A DNA stretch of 64,000 bases from Lutjanus erythropterus (GCA_020091685.1 CM034598.1:19765745-19829744), one strand, 5' to 3'; shown: positions 1 through 13,275, counted from the first letter of the stretch. The notes: a model not told the origin generated them from the letters alone. A program made the numbers and translations.

Positions 1-85
1 ATTTCTGCTATAAAGGTGGGCATTTTAATATGGGAGTCTATGGGAACTGAGGCCAAGAGGCCATTTGAGGAATTGCAGTTTATCA
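1..85 (+). repeat. Fragment of a composite fish repeat
   Basis: TTTCTGCTATAAAGGTGGGC, then a GAGTCTATGGGAACTGAGGCC-like stretch, parallels 9870-9975. It is the right-hand end of the same dispersed family. Confidence 0.65.
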
Positions 86-424
86 TACTTCTGCATTAGT
101 CTAATTTTTCAACCATGGAGGCTGCCATTTTGTCAGTAGCCGTGTTTCTATCCAAGTCTATCACAAGTTGTAACCAAATTTCAGGCAAATCAGTCAAAGA
201 AAATGAAAATGAATGCTTGTTTTCAACAAGCATGGTTCATCCAGATAGGCAGTAGGTGAGGCCATTCTTCAGTCAGAAAAAAAAAGGAGAGGCCGCAACA
301 TGATGGCATAATTAAAAGACCACCAGTCAAACCTCAAATTATGAAAAACAATACAGAAAATATAGCAGAAATATAACATTTGTTTGTTTCATGTATTTCA
401 GTGTGTAATGTTACATCAGGTCTG

Positions 425-590
425 TGTGGAGCCGGGGCACATTGGTAATTCAGTTGGTAGAACATGCGGCCCATGTACTGAGGCGCTGAGTCCTCAGCAG
501 TGACCATGTGTTTGACTCCCATCCACACACTCTCCCCCTTTCCTGTCCTCATTCTAACCGTCCTATCAAATGAAAGGCAATAAAGCGCAA
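425..590 (+). mobile_element. tRNA-derived SINE, older copy
   Basis: This belongs to the same family as the SINE at 39572-39733: GGTAATTCAGTTGGTAGAAC as a decayed A box, GTGTTTGACTCCC as a decayed B box, then CTCTCCCCCTTTCCTGTC and a tail rich in A. It is more diverged and I could not define its target duplication. Confidence 0.75.
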
Positions 591-971
591 AAAGTATATA
601 TAGAAAAAGACGATCTGTGTGGAGCGATCATGGATGTATTATAAAACCATGAAATCGATGAGGAGACTGTCAGAGCTGAAACAGCTGATCAGTCATGTTC
701 GTTGACTGTGAGTTAAATGTTTCACTACTTATTTTGTAAAAGTAATTATATCTCCAATTAAGCACATTAGGTCTTTTTTGAAAAAGGTGAAAACCACCTC
801 AAGTGAGCATAAAGACATTTTCTTCCCAAATTTTGCGGTTTCCATCAACCTTTTCTAATATGATACTCCAAAATAAGCATAAGAATACATTGAAAGAAAC
901 ATAGCTACAGTCATCCCAGTCAGGCCTTTTACAGATTGCTGGTCTCAGCTCCTCTTTTCTTGATGATCACA

Positions 972-1006
<35 letters not shown>

Positions 1007-1979
1007 TTACAAAAGCAAAGCTACTGACTTGGCAAAGAGGAACAGAAATGAAAGCTTTGTTGAAAACTTTTGATGTCAAAGAATCAACTGCCTGTAGTGC
1101 CAGTTCTAGCTCTGGCACCTGCAGCAGCAATAATTGCAAGTGCGCAACCTGCCAACAAACGTTAGGAGCCAAGGGAGAACGAATATTAGAAATAATGATT
1201 ATGAGGGTAACTGTACCAATTTTTAAACACCGTGTGTGTATTTTTCTCTGGAGAGATCAGCTGGATTCTTCTCTTGCAACCAACAGCAATCCTTCAATTC
1301 ATAGGCCTACTCTGCTCTGCCCCAGTTTCAATGAGAAGGAAGGGTGGGCGTCAACGCTGAGGGTGTAATTAAAGGGTCCCTGTGCTTGTCTTTGCCTTGG
1401 GCCTCCAAAGAACTGAGTGCACCCATTGGTGGGACACAGGCAGAGACTGTAACACATCACACCAGGAGGTGTGTTAATCACACAGACTTGGGAGCTCATC
1501 ATCAATCTTGGATTCAGTTCAAGAAGGTACAGTGAATAGGACCCGCAATGAGCTGGATATGAACGTTAACAAAGCTTTCAACCTGCTCCTCATGCAGAGA
1601 GCAGACTTCATCTTATCTTATGCACACTCGAACTTTGACACTGTGACTGTGACAATGTCATTGTCATGCTTCTGAATCTATGGTACACAGTATTAAATAT
1701 AGTGTTGAACAAAGAATAAAATACAGAAATTAAGGCCATCTCAAGAAATAACGCACAACATAAAGCCTAGTCTAGTTTTAAAAAGCACAACTGCAACAGG
1801 AATAGAGCAGCTTCATGTTTGCCTCAATAAGATCTATCTCAAGTGTTCAGTCTTAACGTGAAAGCTTTCTCTTTTTTGCCAGGCGTTTTAAATATATAAA
1901 TCCTTTCCAAAAAGTGTGTGTGTATGTCACTGCCTTGTTGCCATTAGCTAGAAACTGTTGATACATTGGCACAGCTCTC
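591..1979. other. No gene seen
   Basis: The DNA is AT-rich with A-runs near 970-1010. Short frames on both strands have no family resemblance and poor context. Confidence 0.6.
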
Positions 1980-2300
1980 TGACTCTCCTAATCCTTGAAG
2001 AGATAGGAGGTTGTTTTTTTTTTTTCTTTTTTAAGCTACAGTAAGAAGAGGATAACATGCTTTTACTGCTGTCCTTAAAAGTAGGATCAAATTCACATTA
2101 CTTTGGGAATTTGTGGGTAGTTGCAGAGTGCAAGATTGGTCACCAAGTGGCCAAATACACGACTCCAAATGAAGACTAATGTTGCTACAAACCTGCTAGA
2201 TGTGTAAACACGCAACTGTCACCATAATTACTTTGTAAGGTGATTATAAATGCATATGTCAGTGTTGTGTTACAACTTTTTGTGCTGCACCCAAAGAGCC
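1980..2300 (+). repeat. Dispersed repeat B, copy 1
   Basis: AGAGGATAACATGCTTTTAC and GGGAATTTGTGGGTAGTTG parallel 4590-4670. GACTCCAAATGAAGACTAATGTTGCTACAA parallels 5754-5784. All three are pieces of one family. Confidence 0.6.
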
Positions 2301-4137
2301 AAAAATCAATTAATGAAAGACTAAACATTCATAATGTTCTATTTTGTCCATTTGTTGAAGCAACAGTAACAATCAATAGCAGAATAAATGAGTAATTATA
2401 ATGATATACATCCTAGATAATTATATATGTAGCCAAATGAACAAGGGATACGAGTGTTTCTAAACTGTTTAAATAGTGTTATATGATGCCTTTTGCATTA
2501 GACATTAAGGAAAGGTATAAAGCCATGTTGAGGGCCAGATGTGTGGGTCTTCACACTTAAGCTGCACCTTGGAGTGAGAGTGAGTTCAGTATTTTATAAT
2601 GAGAAAATTAATTTTTGCAGTAAAATTTCAGTGAGCTAATGCACTTTGCTGTAAGATAATTTTATAAGTTTTGCAGCTTAACAAATGTGTTTATTTGTAT
2701 TTTTGTGTATATAAACTGAAAAGTACAATGTAATGAGAAAGTAATATGTCCCAGTTGTATGCTGCTTGCAACAGTACATACTTTGTAATGACAGCTGCAG
2801 TATGTCTTAAAAGTAAAAGTAAAAAGTATGCAATGGGAAGGCATCTGCTGCTGACACAATGTGATTTGAGCTGCTGGGTTGAGCCTGAAGCAGTGTCGTT
2901 GTCGTGCTGTGTCTGAAAGGCCCTTCACCCTGGGTCCTGGTCTGCAGCTGCCTGTACCAGTGGAAGATGTCTTCACCAAGTGGACAGGATGACTTGATGT
3001 AGTGGAATGATTTCACCCTAGAGAAAAAGCAAGGAGTGCTCACTCTGCAGCTTCTTCTGGGGTCTGAAATATCCCCTGACGTATACCGCACACTCACCAA
3101 GTCAACAAAAACAGACAAAAAACGACTAGCCGACTTGAAAAATATCAGTCAATTGAGGGTCTCAGATCGATGATTCAAATCTTTGACTTTCTGGTGCAGC
3201 CTTACAAATAAACCCACAAAAAATGAAAAGAATTAATATCATGATAATTAAAAACAATATTAATAAATAGCAACATGTTCTTGCTTTTTGAACTGAACAG
3301 TCAAGTTTGTTGACCAGCACAAAGTATTTTATGGTCTCCAGTCACTCTCTTCTGCTCTTAAAAACATTTTCTCTACAAAAACTCTCCACTGAAATTTAAG
3401 ACGGTGAAATGATAAATTATCACTTTTCCCGATGATTGGGAAGAGCCAGCTGTTGAGACAGGAAGTGGAGGACGATGTGGGAAGGGCGGAGGAGGCTTTC
3501 CCCGGCCCTGACCTCAGTCGCAGTGACCCTGAACTGAGCGCGGTTTAATGAGGCCTGACACTAACTCCACCACAATCACCCAGCAGAGATGTGGTGGTTG
3601 TGTATGCACTTCATACACATTTATCATCATGTAGTCAGACAGGACAGACATGTCTGACATGGAGGTTAAGTGCTCTTTCAATCATGCTAATCCAGATATG
3701 AGATTGTGGAACAATGACTCAAGTGCTGCCCCCACCCACCACTCCCTGAGGGGCAAAAAGTCACACAACCATCATCCTGAGATGGTAAGTTCTCACAGGC
3801 TTCCAACCTGCCCACAACGAGCCAAGTCATTTTGTTTTCCGTCTCCAATGTGCCTTTTATCTCCTCCCCTGACTCCAGACTATTTTAGCCGCCACAACTA
3901 GGCCTTGCGGTCAGCACTCCCAAGGACCAGAGGAGCAGGAGCTTCAAATTGAAGATACATAAGGACGATGTAGTGAAATGCAGCGATCCCAAGGACAACA
4001 GGAAGTAATAAATCAAAGAGAGGGGCTGATTGAAGGCGATAGCTGAGGAGAGAGCAGCTGTGCACGATAGTGGCCCCTCATACGTAATGGAGATTGTCAC
4101 AATTCCACTGTGGCATTAAAATGAAGCAAGAGGAGAA
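2301..4137. other. No gene seen
   Basis: Mostly AT-rich. A less AT-rich patch at 3430-3560 (GGAAGTGGAGGACGATGTGG, CCCCGGCCCTGACCTCAGTC) has no usable frame. Confidence 0.55.
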
Positions 4138-4690
4138 TTACAGGAGCAATGAAACATTAGCTGATGACACCCTGAGGAAATGGACTGATGTCCCGCAGAG
4201 AGAACAACACAAACCGGTCCAAACACCAAGAATGTTTATTTTCATGACCTCTGATCCGTTTCTACTGCATCTTTTCTCCACCATCTCTCTTTGCTCATCC
4301 CTCCATTCAACTATCCTTGTTACAAAATAAAGTTTGTGTTTGGGTTTTATGCCAGATTTACATTCCAGGACTTTTTTTTTGCTGTACTGTTTTCAGGGCC
4401 GTAAGCATCCTCTCTAGATTCACCTTGTCAGTGACATTTCTTAAATAAAGATATTTCCCATGAACATCAATATTCAAAGAATGAACTCAACTTTCAGCAT
4501 CAAAAGAGAAACTCTACTATTAATCATAATAGTTTTGTCAAAAGGCCAAGTCCATTCCAAGTTAATAGCCTCTACTATAGAAGAAATACAAGAGGATAAC
4601 ATACTTTTAATGCTGTTCCCAAAAGTAAGATCAAATGTGCATCACTATGGGAATTTATGGGTAGTCGGGACCAACTTTGGACTCTGCAGA
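4138..4690 (+). repeat. Dispersed repeat B, copy 2 (left half of a direct duplication)
   Basis: Positions 4138-4592 repeat in the same direction at 5828-6258 with few changes, for example the shared ACAGGAGCAATGAAACATTA and GTCCCGCAGAGAGAACAACA. The open frames here have no family resemblance and read as repeat sequence. Confidence 0.8.
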
Positions 4691-5734
4691 AATATCTCCC
4701 TGCAGGATAGGCAGGTTCATAATGTGCAGACATTCTGCTTCTCCAACACTGCACTTAATCCATAGGTCACAAAACATTCTGATAAATAGTGGATGAGTTG
4801 GAGATGCACACACTAATCTTTAACTTGATTGTTTAAATCCAACGGGATCATCAGGATTTGATGTTAATTAATGTCCTGTGTTCTTCTACAAATTCAAAAG
4901 GTTTCTCTCTCACAGACACACACAGTTGCAATTCATACCGTGAAACTGTTTGGAGTAAAACAGCCGTATAAATACTGACTTCCATCAGAGCTGTCTAAAA
5001 ATGTATTTCCTCTGGAGAGTTTCCTGTGTCCCGTCTGTTTATAAACACACTTTTCTTTTTTTTATGCTGAATTACTCACAACATTTGCATAGTGGCATTA
5101 CATACACAGAAAAAAAGCTTAAAACAGCCTCTCTAATCATTAAACCATTGTTAAAATGATATCAGGCATTGCCAGATTTTGATTGTTGTTGTGTGTTGTA
5201 CTGTCTTCAACAATTTACTTTATTAAAAGAGGCTGCTTTCAGTAATTAACCTACTGTAGTAACATTTCCATGTGCACTATAATGTCACTACAGTCATCCT
5301 TCATACTCACAGTTAGGACAGAGAAACTTTCACTCACCTGCAACACATCCATTATCAATCATGTTAATTTTATACGTAACCTTTTTCTATATTTTTTATG
5401 ACCTGACTCATGGGTCACCTGCAGTACTTCTATCATTACAGGTGGGTCATTTCAGCAGCTTTATTTGCTTCTCTAACCTGCTGATTCTGTCATTTAAACA
5501 GCAATGTGCCACAGGCAGGCACACCTGGCTCCCTGAAAGGTAATGGGAGATGGTTTCATTCATGTTACACCCAAAACACACCTATAATTAATTAAGAGAC
5601 TAAATACAACCTCTTTGTTCGTTGTGCCTTACTTTGTGCCAAGATTGTGTGCCATTTAAATAGCAAAGTGGAGTTGGACACACCTGTGCACTATGTACTT
5701 TAGACCAGGCCATATAGATCGTCTAAATAGGACC

Positions 5735-6258
5735 CCAGGTGGCTAAACACATGACTCCAAATGAATGCTAATGTTGCTACAAGTCTGCCAGATCTGTTTG
5801 CTAACACATTCACTTAAAGAGGAAAAGTACAGGAGCAATGAAACATTAGCTAATGACATCCTAAGGAAAAGGACTGATGTCCCGCAGAGAGAACAACACA
5901 AACCGGTCCAAACAACGGGAATGTTTGTTTTCATGACCTCTGATCCGTTTCTACTGCATATTCTGCTCCATCTCCCTTTGCTTATCCGTCAGTGCAAAAT
6001 AAAGTTTGTGTTTGTTTTTTTTTGTTACATTCCAGGACCATTTTGCTGTACTGTGTTTTCAGGGTCGTAAGTATCCTCTCAAGCTTCACCTCATCCGTGG
6101 TACATCTTAAAGTAAAATATTTCACATGAACACCAATATTCAAAGAATGAGCTCAACTTTCAGCATCAAAAGAGAAACTCTACTATTAATCATAATATTT
6201 CTGTCAAAAGGCAGAGTCCATACCAAGTTAATAGCCTGCATTATAGAAGAAATACAAG
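5735..6258 (+). repeat. Dispersed repeat B, copy 3 (right half of a direct duplication)
   Basis: It corresponds to 4138-4592 from 5828 onward, and begins with the GGCTAAACACATGACTCCAA part also seen in copy 1. The two duplicated parts are 1690 bp apart. Confidence 0.8.
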
Positions 6259-7654
6259 TAATATGTTCATACTGAATAACCAGCCATAAATAGAACTCAA
6301 CTCTGACCCAGACTACACATTCATCAGGCTGTAGATTAGAAGATTTATCACCTTACACTTGGCAAGCTCTCTGAGAGGAAATTCATCTTCAGCTGAAATA
6401 ACCACGGCTTCAGCTGAAGTAGTAAACTTTCAGCTGATACAGATTTGGTATTCAAGGGTTGTGCAGGGACTACCCAGATGAGCAGCTCATTAACTGACTC
6501 CAGGAAGAACAGGATGAATGTAGAGAAGATACGTTCAGGTGTTGCATGAGAAAGGCTCTGGGTGACCTAAAGTATCATACAGTTTTATGGTTATCTCTAC
6601 GTGGAGGTTGCTTTGACAGCACATCAGTCTTTCCGATTGAGAGTAGATGGAGCTGATGGAGGAAAGAACTGTTGAAGGATGGGTACTGTATATCAATCAT
6701 TTAATGCACCTCCTTTTCCAAGCAATGCATGAATGCAAAAGGAGAAAACAAAAAAAATGAAAAGCAAAACTTTTCATCTTATGGCAAAGTCACGCCTCTT
6801 GATATTGACTTTGATATTGTAATGTTCTGCTTGAGTTTTCTTTCTTAATCAAAACTGACTCACCCACATAATCTTTGAATAATGCTGCTTTTGTTGAATC
6901 TATTTTCTTTCTAAAATGACATCTTGAGGTTAAGTAGTTGAAAAGCTTATTTAAGCTTATTCATCAACACAGACCTCAGCCTTTCAGCAATGATAGTCAC
7001 ATTCAGCCTGACACAATGATGCTGATATGAATAGACAGAATATGGTGTCATTTAAGTGTGGATATTTCAATGACAAAAACGCAGGTGAAACCACAACTAT
7101 ACACTATATTAGTATTTTTCTGCCAGTCTTCATTTGAAAAACAGCACTGTTAGCTTCTCCATCATTAATCATATAAAGTAGACCTGTTTCTTTAATAGAA
7201 TAAGTTGTACTGTCATATAATTAAAAATTTTAAAGATAAAAAACAATATAGATCAGTGTTCAGTTGTTAGAATTAGCAAATAAAATAAGTTTATTTTTTG
7301 TCTGAAAAATATTTTAAACATTTCTTTTGGAAATAATGTAAACTTAAATATATAAACCTGCTTAAGGCAAGTATCTGGTAATTGTGATGATGTTGTCATG
7401 TGATATTTTCTGACAGTACTTGCAGCTTTTAAGAAAGAATGCATTAAAATACCGGCACATCATCAGTATCGGCCAATAAAGACTTTAAAATAGGATTTAC
7501 ATAATCATATAATGTTATTTAAAAATATATGCAAGTACATAATATGTTGCCAGTTTTTCAAATGTCAAATGCTTTGATGTACGTAAGCAAAAGAAGTTGA
7601 AAATGTTTGAGGTGAATAGATAATCATTTTAAACTGGTATCCTTTAAATGACCA
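6259..7654. other. No gene seen
   Basis: AT-rich sequence with no recognised repeat, RNA or coding feature. Confidence 0.6.
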
Positions 7655-7975
7655 GTGTCTGGGATTTAGTGGCATCTAGTGGTGAGGTTGAAGATTGCAA
7701 ACACAATGTCTGGCTCTTGCGAAAAACTTGAAAGGCCTTATCTAGAGCCAGTGTTTAGTTTCTCTGTTCTGGGCTACGGTAGAAATAAGGTGGTGCAAAA
7801 TGTGAACCTGGATGCTCTGGAGATATAAATGGCTTTTTGTAAGGTAACAAAAATGTAATGATTCTCATTTTCAGGTGATTATACACTAATAAAAACATGC
7901 TGTACTTATGAAATAATATATTCATTTTCTGCCATATTCTGCCAATAAATCCTCACTCTAACACACATAACCTTT
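7655..7975 (+). repeat. SINE-like dispersed repeat C
   Basis: It starts CAGTGTCTGGGATTTAGTGG with CATCTAGTGGTGAGGTTG, passes GCGAAAAACTTGAAAGGCC and GAGCCAGTGTTTAGTTT, and ends near GCCATATTCTGCCAATAAAT. I recognise it as a very common percomorph repeat. Other copies lie at 22450-22605, 40925-41235, 53723-54715 and perhaps 60411-60480. Confidence 0.8.
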
Positions 7976-8124
7976 AAAATAAAATAGTGGTATTGGCCCA
8001 AAATGAGCATTTCTGCTGATATGACAGGCCAGTAGGATTATGCTTTAATTATGCACATGCATGTCTGTGGTGTTAAGTTTTAAGTGTCCGAAACAGACAG
8101 AAAAGTTGCAATTTGCAATTATTT

Positions 8125-8260
8125 TTCAGTGTCAGACATGTGAGGAGGAGCAAATCACATCCCTTCAACACTACAATTTAACTGTCCATCTTAAGAGCTG
8201 TCATCCCGATCATTACGACAAATCTGTGAAGAATAAAGCAAAACAGGCACCAGCAATAGT
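8125..8260 (+). pseudogene. Possible BED-type zinc finger relic of a hAT-like transposon
   Basis: An open stretch reads FQCQTCEEEQITSLQHYN and then LTVHLKSCHPDHYDKSV. The spacing C-x2-C, then H-L-x3-H is like the BED finger at the start of many hAT transposases (C..C...HL...HP..Y). No transposase body follows. It could be coincidence. Confidence 0.3.
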
Positions 8261-9339
8261 TTTCTTGTTTTCTTTTTTCTTTTCTTTTTTTTGCATCTGC
8301 CAGTGGGCCATTATAATAAGAGTAGGGATAATAATATGATAATCCCACAGCAGGGGAGACTTCATATTTTCTCCAATTAGGTGGAAAAAATATGTGCATA
8401 TATCCGCATTAGCCAAAATGAGAAAATATTGTCTTACCAGATATATGTGAAAATCCAATATCATGCATCCCAAACTTATAAGAAGGAGACCACTGTGTCC
8501 TCCAGTTAAAGAAGGCTGCATTTCTCCGCCAGTGAAATGGAACAGGCCTTGTTGGACAGTCTAGAAAAGTGCCCGTCAGAGGGTCTAAACTGGGACACGG
8601 CGTGTGATTCGTGTGCACTCACCATCTGTTGACATGTTCAAACTCTGCTTCACCTGCCCACTAGATGTCATCATCAGGTTTTTTCTGCTCCAGCTAACCA
8701 CCTGTGTGCACAGCTGCATTACCTTGTTAGCCTTGCAGTGCATTTCATGGGCGGTTCGTCTCCGTTGTTTGTCAGGTAGACACATTTTGACGTGCCACAG
8801 TTGTAATGACGGCTGAATTCCATTTAGCTGCTTCGGTTTCAGGGTCCTGGTATTGTTCATGCTGGCTCCCTGTCACACTGTCATGGTTTACTGGGACACC
8901 GAGCTATTTTAATGTCATTAATAACACCAGTTCTGTCTGCTGTGAGAATTGCCTATGAAAATGACATTTTTGTATTGGGTTAATGTGTCCTGTGACATAT
9001 TAGGTATAAAAAGTTAATATAGTTTCTTGGCTGGGTAGACCAAGAAACATGTATTTAATACAGGATAATGTTTTTTTTATTAGAGACAGTATATGAAACA
9101 TTTGTGAACAAACAAAAAAGCATTTAGTTCCTCTTTCTTCCTCATGTTGCTCTTTCTTCCTTGAATTAAACAGAACTTTTTTCAAAGCAGCCATTTTGAC
9201 CTAAATGCAAGTGTTACTAAAAACAATAATAATGGTTCTGTATCCCAGTTAACCATGATAGTGTGACCTGGGACATCAGTATTGTTACACTGGTTTTCAA
9301 AATTTTGATGAGCGAGTGCCAGTTTAGGGAGCCAGCATT
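8261..9339. other. No gene seen
   Basis: Contains T-rich runs near 8262-8292. The several 60-100 residue frames overlap each other and look random. Confidence 0.55.
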
Positions 9340-9990
9340 TGATTGGGGGTTGTACAGGAAACTCATTAACCGGCGGCTTTTCCATCTCTCTTTCACATTA
9401 AACTGGCAGGTTGTCCACTGAAATCGCTAACTTTAGTTAACAACACAAGCGTTGTTAGCACAAATGAATTTCTGCAACACTTGTTTTTGGAGCCACTGGT
9501 TGCCATGCAGCCAGTAGCTTTGTATAAATTGTCAAACCTTAATAATTAGTGGATGGAGTGCCAATGGTGTCACCCGTAGGTTTCTGAAGAGCCACTCTGA
9601 AGCTCACAGTGTTGTGCCTCTGGCCTTCATCATCATAGTTGGCTAACTCTTGGTGCATCCAAAAAATAGGCAAAGTGGTGGCATGTGGGTGAAGCTGAGC
9701 AGTCAAATGAAGTGACTACCTGGCAGATAGCCATCTGTGACGGTATCCACCTGTTACTCAAAGCCAGTACGTCCTGAGTTATGCACAAATTTAAGCCTTC
9801 ATATAATTTAAAGGGGTGAGTTATATAATTAGTTATAGAGACCCAAATCATTTTTTTGTGCCAGGCTGTAATCATGTTTATTTCTGCTTTAAAGTTCAGC
9901 ATTTTAATATTAGGGTCTATGTGGATTTTTTTTGGAATCAGCCTCAAGGGGCCACTCGAGGAACTACAGTTTCTGTGGTCACCACTTGCT
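9340..9990 (+). repeat. Composite dispersed repeat, long copy
   Basis: The stretch from the TTAAACTGGCAGGTTGTCCAC region, through TGGCCTTCATCATCATAG, ATTTAAAGGGGTGAGTTATA and TTTCTGCTTTAAAGTTCAGC, to GAGGAACTACAG matches from memory a repeat found widely in teleost genomes. Its end is shared with 1-85. It has no coding capacity and its superfamily is unclear. Confidence 0.65.
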
Positions 9991-12089
9991 CCTAACTTGA
10001 TAGCACTTGGTAGGTGGGAGCATGTTTGATACTCTAGCTAGTGTATTAAAAATAGGCAATTGAAAGTGAATGTATTGAAATGATTGCAACATAATATATG
10101 CATTTCTTGTAACGTCCAGGACACACACAAAATGTTTCTTTAGCCTGCCGTTGGCCCGTCAGCCACAATTTGAGAATCTACAACTGTAAGCAATGACAGT
10201 GCGATAGTGAGTCAGCATAATTAGTATAATATTTTTTAATATTTTTCTTATTGAAGATTATTAGTACACTTAATAAGTCTTAAGTTTTCTTTCCTGAAGG
10301 TGTCCTTAAGCCACCTTTCGTTACTGATGGTTTTGGCCTGTTTTATTCTCCTGTTTGCTTGCATGGACAGCCTGCGTGTTACAGACTGTAAACCGGTCTA
10401 ACCTTTGAGTAAAGTGCCTTTTAACCACCCATGTCATGTCTGAGGACTCTGTGTCTTCAGGGTCCTGACCTAACCTGTTACAAATCCCCAGTATCTGTTG
10501 AACTCCGAAGATTTTATCTCACCTCGCAATATTTCATCTGCCAGGACATCGGCACTTAAATAACACCATAAGAGCGCACCCTACACAGAAAAGTTCAACT
10601 CAGAGGTCACGCTATCTTTTCTACTTTCAGTCCTTTTTTGATCTGAAATCAAGACCATCTTTTTAGGCAAAGTTTATGTCTAGTGAAGGATATCCAACAC
10701 ACAACAAAGGCCCATAGGGATTTGAGCTGCTGAACACTAGGATGCTAACAGGCTGGAGAGTCCTATTCTGGATTAACCATATTGGACACACTGGTACACT
10801 GCTAATGAGCAATAAAGATTGAGCCTTATGTCAGAGGGTACAAGTGATGAGTACACTACAGGCCAATTAAGCTTGTGGAGTGTGATTATTGTTCAGAGAG
10901 TGAGTGTGAGTCACAAATATCACACATACACCCACACATACACCCACACACTAACTCTATAATGTCTACATGACCATTTGACAACAGGGTAAAACCTCGG
11001 AAAGACGTGGAACATCTGTCAGCACGTGTCCCTGAACACGTGGTTACGTACAGTATGTTATGTATGTGATATGTGTCGTGTGCACTTGCATAACAGTGAG
11101 TCAGTTCAACTCGTCTCTGATTCGTCCTTGGGGGAAGTTTTTGGTCGACACCTCTTGTCCATGTGTGTGAGCAGGCAGTAAAGGTAGAGAGCAACACATT
11201 ATTTCTTTGTGAAAAAGTTAGGAAGGATAGACTTAAAGCAGTCCCATGACTCACACATGTGTAGGAGTCATGAACTGTGTGTGTGCTTGCAATCTGAACT
11301 GGACTTGTGTGCATGGGTGTTCAAGTTTTTATGAAGCTTGCTTAGATCCATCTTTGGTTATTATTACCATGTGGGTTGGTGTTCGCACTGGCTCCCGAGG
11401 GAACATAAGCAGCCCTTCTCAGTTAATTAAGACAAACTACCTGTAAACATTGCCTGGGGACAAAGCTATATATCATTATTGTGAGCCTATAGATAACACG
11501 TGCACAGAGGGAATGTGATGTGGTTAGAGCAGATCAAAGAACGGAGGTAACCATAAGGGAATCTCTCTGATCTTCGTGTGTGCACAATTTTTTAGTGTGT
11601 AAAACCCAAGAAGAGCAATATGTAAACAAATGAGTACTGCATACCAAATAGCAACTTGGAGCCATAGAAGATATAATAAATAGGTTGAAATAGTATTTAA
11701 TATACAATCTGTTGTTGCGAACATTCAGCATTAATTTGAACCCTAATTAACATGAAATGGGCAAACAATAACACAGGCTCAAATAGAAATTTCAAAGGAA
11801 GATGTCATTTCTATAGCATTGTTGTCAAACTTGGCATGTTTCCTTTATCTCTGATGACATATCATGGTCATTTTATGCTTTATTACAGTAAATATATTAC
11901 AGATTTCACCTTCAAAGCTACACATTGTCACACATAGTGTCATGTATCCAGTCACACGAGGCACAAAATACTCATATTTAAGAATTGTTCCTGCATTTGG
12001 TACAGACGTGGGTGACCATAACCTTGTTGTGTTGCTGCGAAGTGAATGTAGGTGCTATGCTGACTCCTAGCTAAATGAGTAGGCAGCAT
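9991..12089. other. No gene seen
   Basis: Includes an ACACCC-type short repeat near 10920-10950. The 142-residue minus-strand frame at 10886-11314 is partly this repeat and has no recognisable domain. Confidence 0.55.
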
Positions 12090-12290
12090 CTCTCCGCTGC
12101 TGCTTACTGGGAACCAGGCTCCGTGAAGGGGGGAACAGGTGCGGGGAGGGGACAGCATGCGCGCTCCGATTAGCAGGCAGATGGTGGAAGGGAGTTCATC
12201 CTGGAGCAGAGAGAGAAAAGGGAGGAGAGACAGAAATATCAGGAGAGATGCAGCTCTGCCAACACAGTCAGACGCTCAGACAGGTAAACA
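12090..12290 (+). promoter_or_regulatory. Possible noncoding first exon or CpG-containing regulatory patch
   Basis: The region is richer in G+C and purines than its surroundings, with GCATGCGCGCTCCG and GGGGAACAGGTGCGGGGAGG. It ends CTCAGACAGGTAAACA, which would be a good splice donor after a 5' UTR exon on the plus strand. There is no long reading frame. No downstream coding exon can be tied to it in the window. Confidence 0.2.
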
Positions 12291-13139
12291 TGAAAGAGTA
12301 ACAGAGGAAGAGAGAGGATGTGTTGGGAGGATTAAGTAGTAAATTAAACAGTCAGGTGATGGATGGGTGAAACAGAGAAAAAATACACTTTGGCGATCGA
12401 TTTAAAGGTTATTTAACATTATGCAATGACATGATGTTTGGAATTTTTCCTGATTATTATTTTAACTTAACTGATTAGCAAATTCATTCATTCATTCAGC
12501 ACTTGTGGGAACCAGCTCACCATCATAATAACTGCTGAAAACAAGTGAAAAGACTTAAGTGTGCACTACTTAATTGTGGAGTCAAACTGTTTCTGCACAC
12601 CTTATCTGTAAATCTTTATAAAAGCTATAGCACATTAACGTTTAGTATTAGCAGTGCCAGTAATGATACCCTGCCACAAGCAAACCAATAATCACCCCCA
12701 GTCAGTCAGTCATGAACGTACCTTTAGCGACTCTTTCAGACCAAATCAGCCTGGAAGTTACTGCTCACCTCAATTCCAGCAACTTGACTTCTGTCTTGTT
12801 GCTGCTCTGGTGGCTCAATCATGTCTGTCTGATCAAGTCCAATAATGCTGTCAAACGGAGCGTCCATTTTTCATGTTGTAGTGGTAAATTACTTTGAGAC
12901 AGTGGACACTCCCAGGCTTTTCAGAGCAGATGAAACCGCTTATTTATTTATTTTTTTTCACAATTTTGAAACCTAATTTTATATACTTGGCAATTGTTTT
13001 AGTCATTCAAATTTGGCTAGGTGGTTAATAACACATTTTTCTGTGGTGTGACAAACGCTGAACACATATTTATCATCACTTTAAATGTATCCAATATTTT
13101 GGTTTTGAACCAGTTTGAGCAAATGACATTCCCACCTGC

Positions 13140-13275
13140 CTCAGCTCTGCTCTAAATGTTTGAATGCTAACATGCTACAGGTGAACATAATAAACATTGC
13201 CTGCTAAACATGCTGGTATGCTGATGTTAGCATTTAGCTAAGTACAGCCTCACAGTGCCACCAGCGTGGCTGTAC
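13140..13275 (+). repeat. Dispersed repeat D (GCTAACATGCTA-rich)
   Basis: GAATGCTAACATGCTACAGG, TGATGTTAGCATTTAGCTAA and GTACAGCCTCACAGTGCCAC match a very common teleost repeat from memory. Confidence 0.75.

Noticed and set aside
4460-4765. 101-residue frame with a hydrophobic start, possible secreted protein
   Set aside because: The sequence is part of dispersed repeat B, copied at 5828-6258 and partly at 1980-2300, where the frame is not kept.
10886-11314. 142-residue minus-strand frame
   Set aside because: It is partly created by an ACACCC simple repeat (CGCMCGCMC-like peptide), with no recognisable domain and no splice context.
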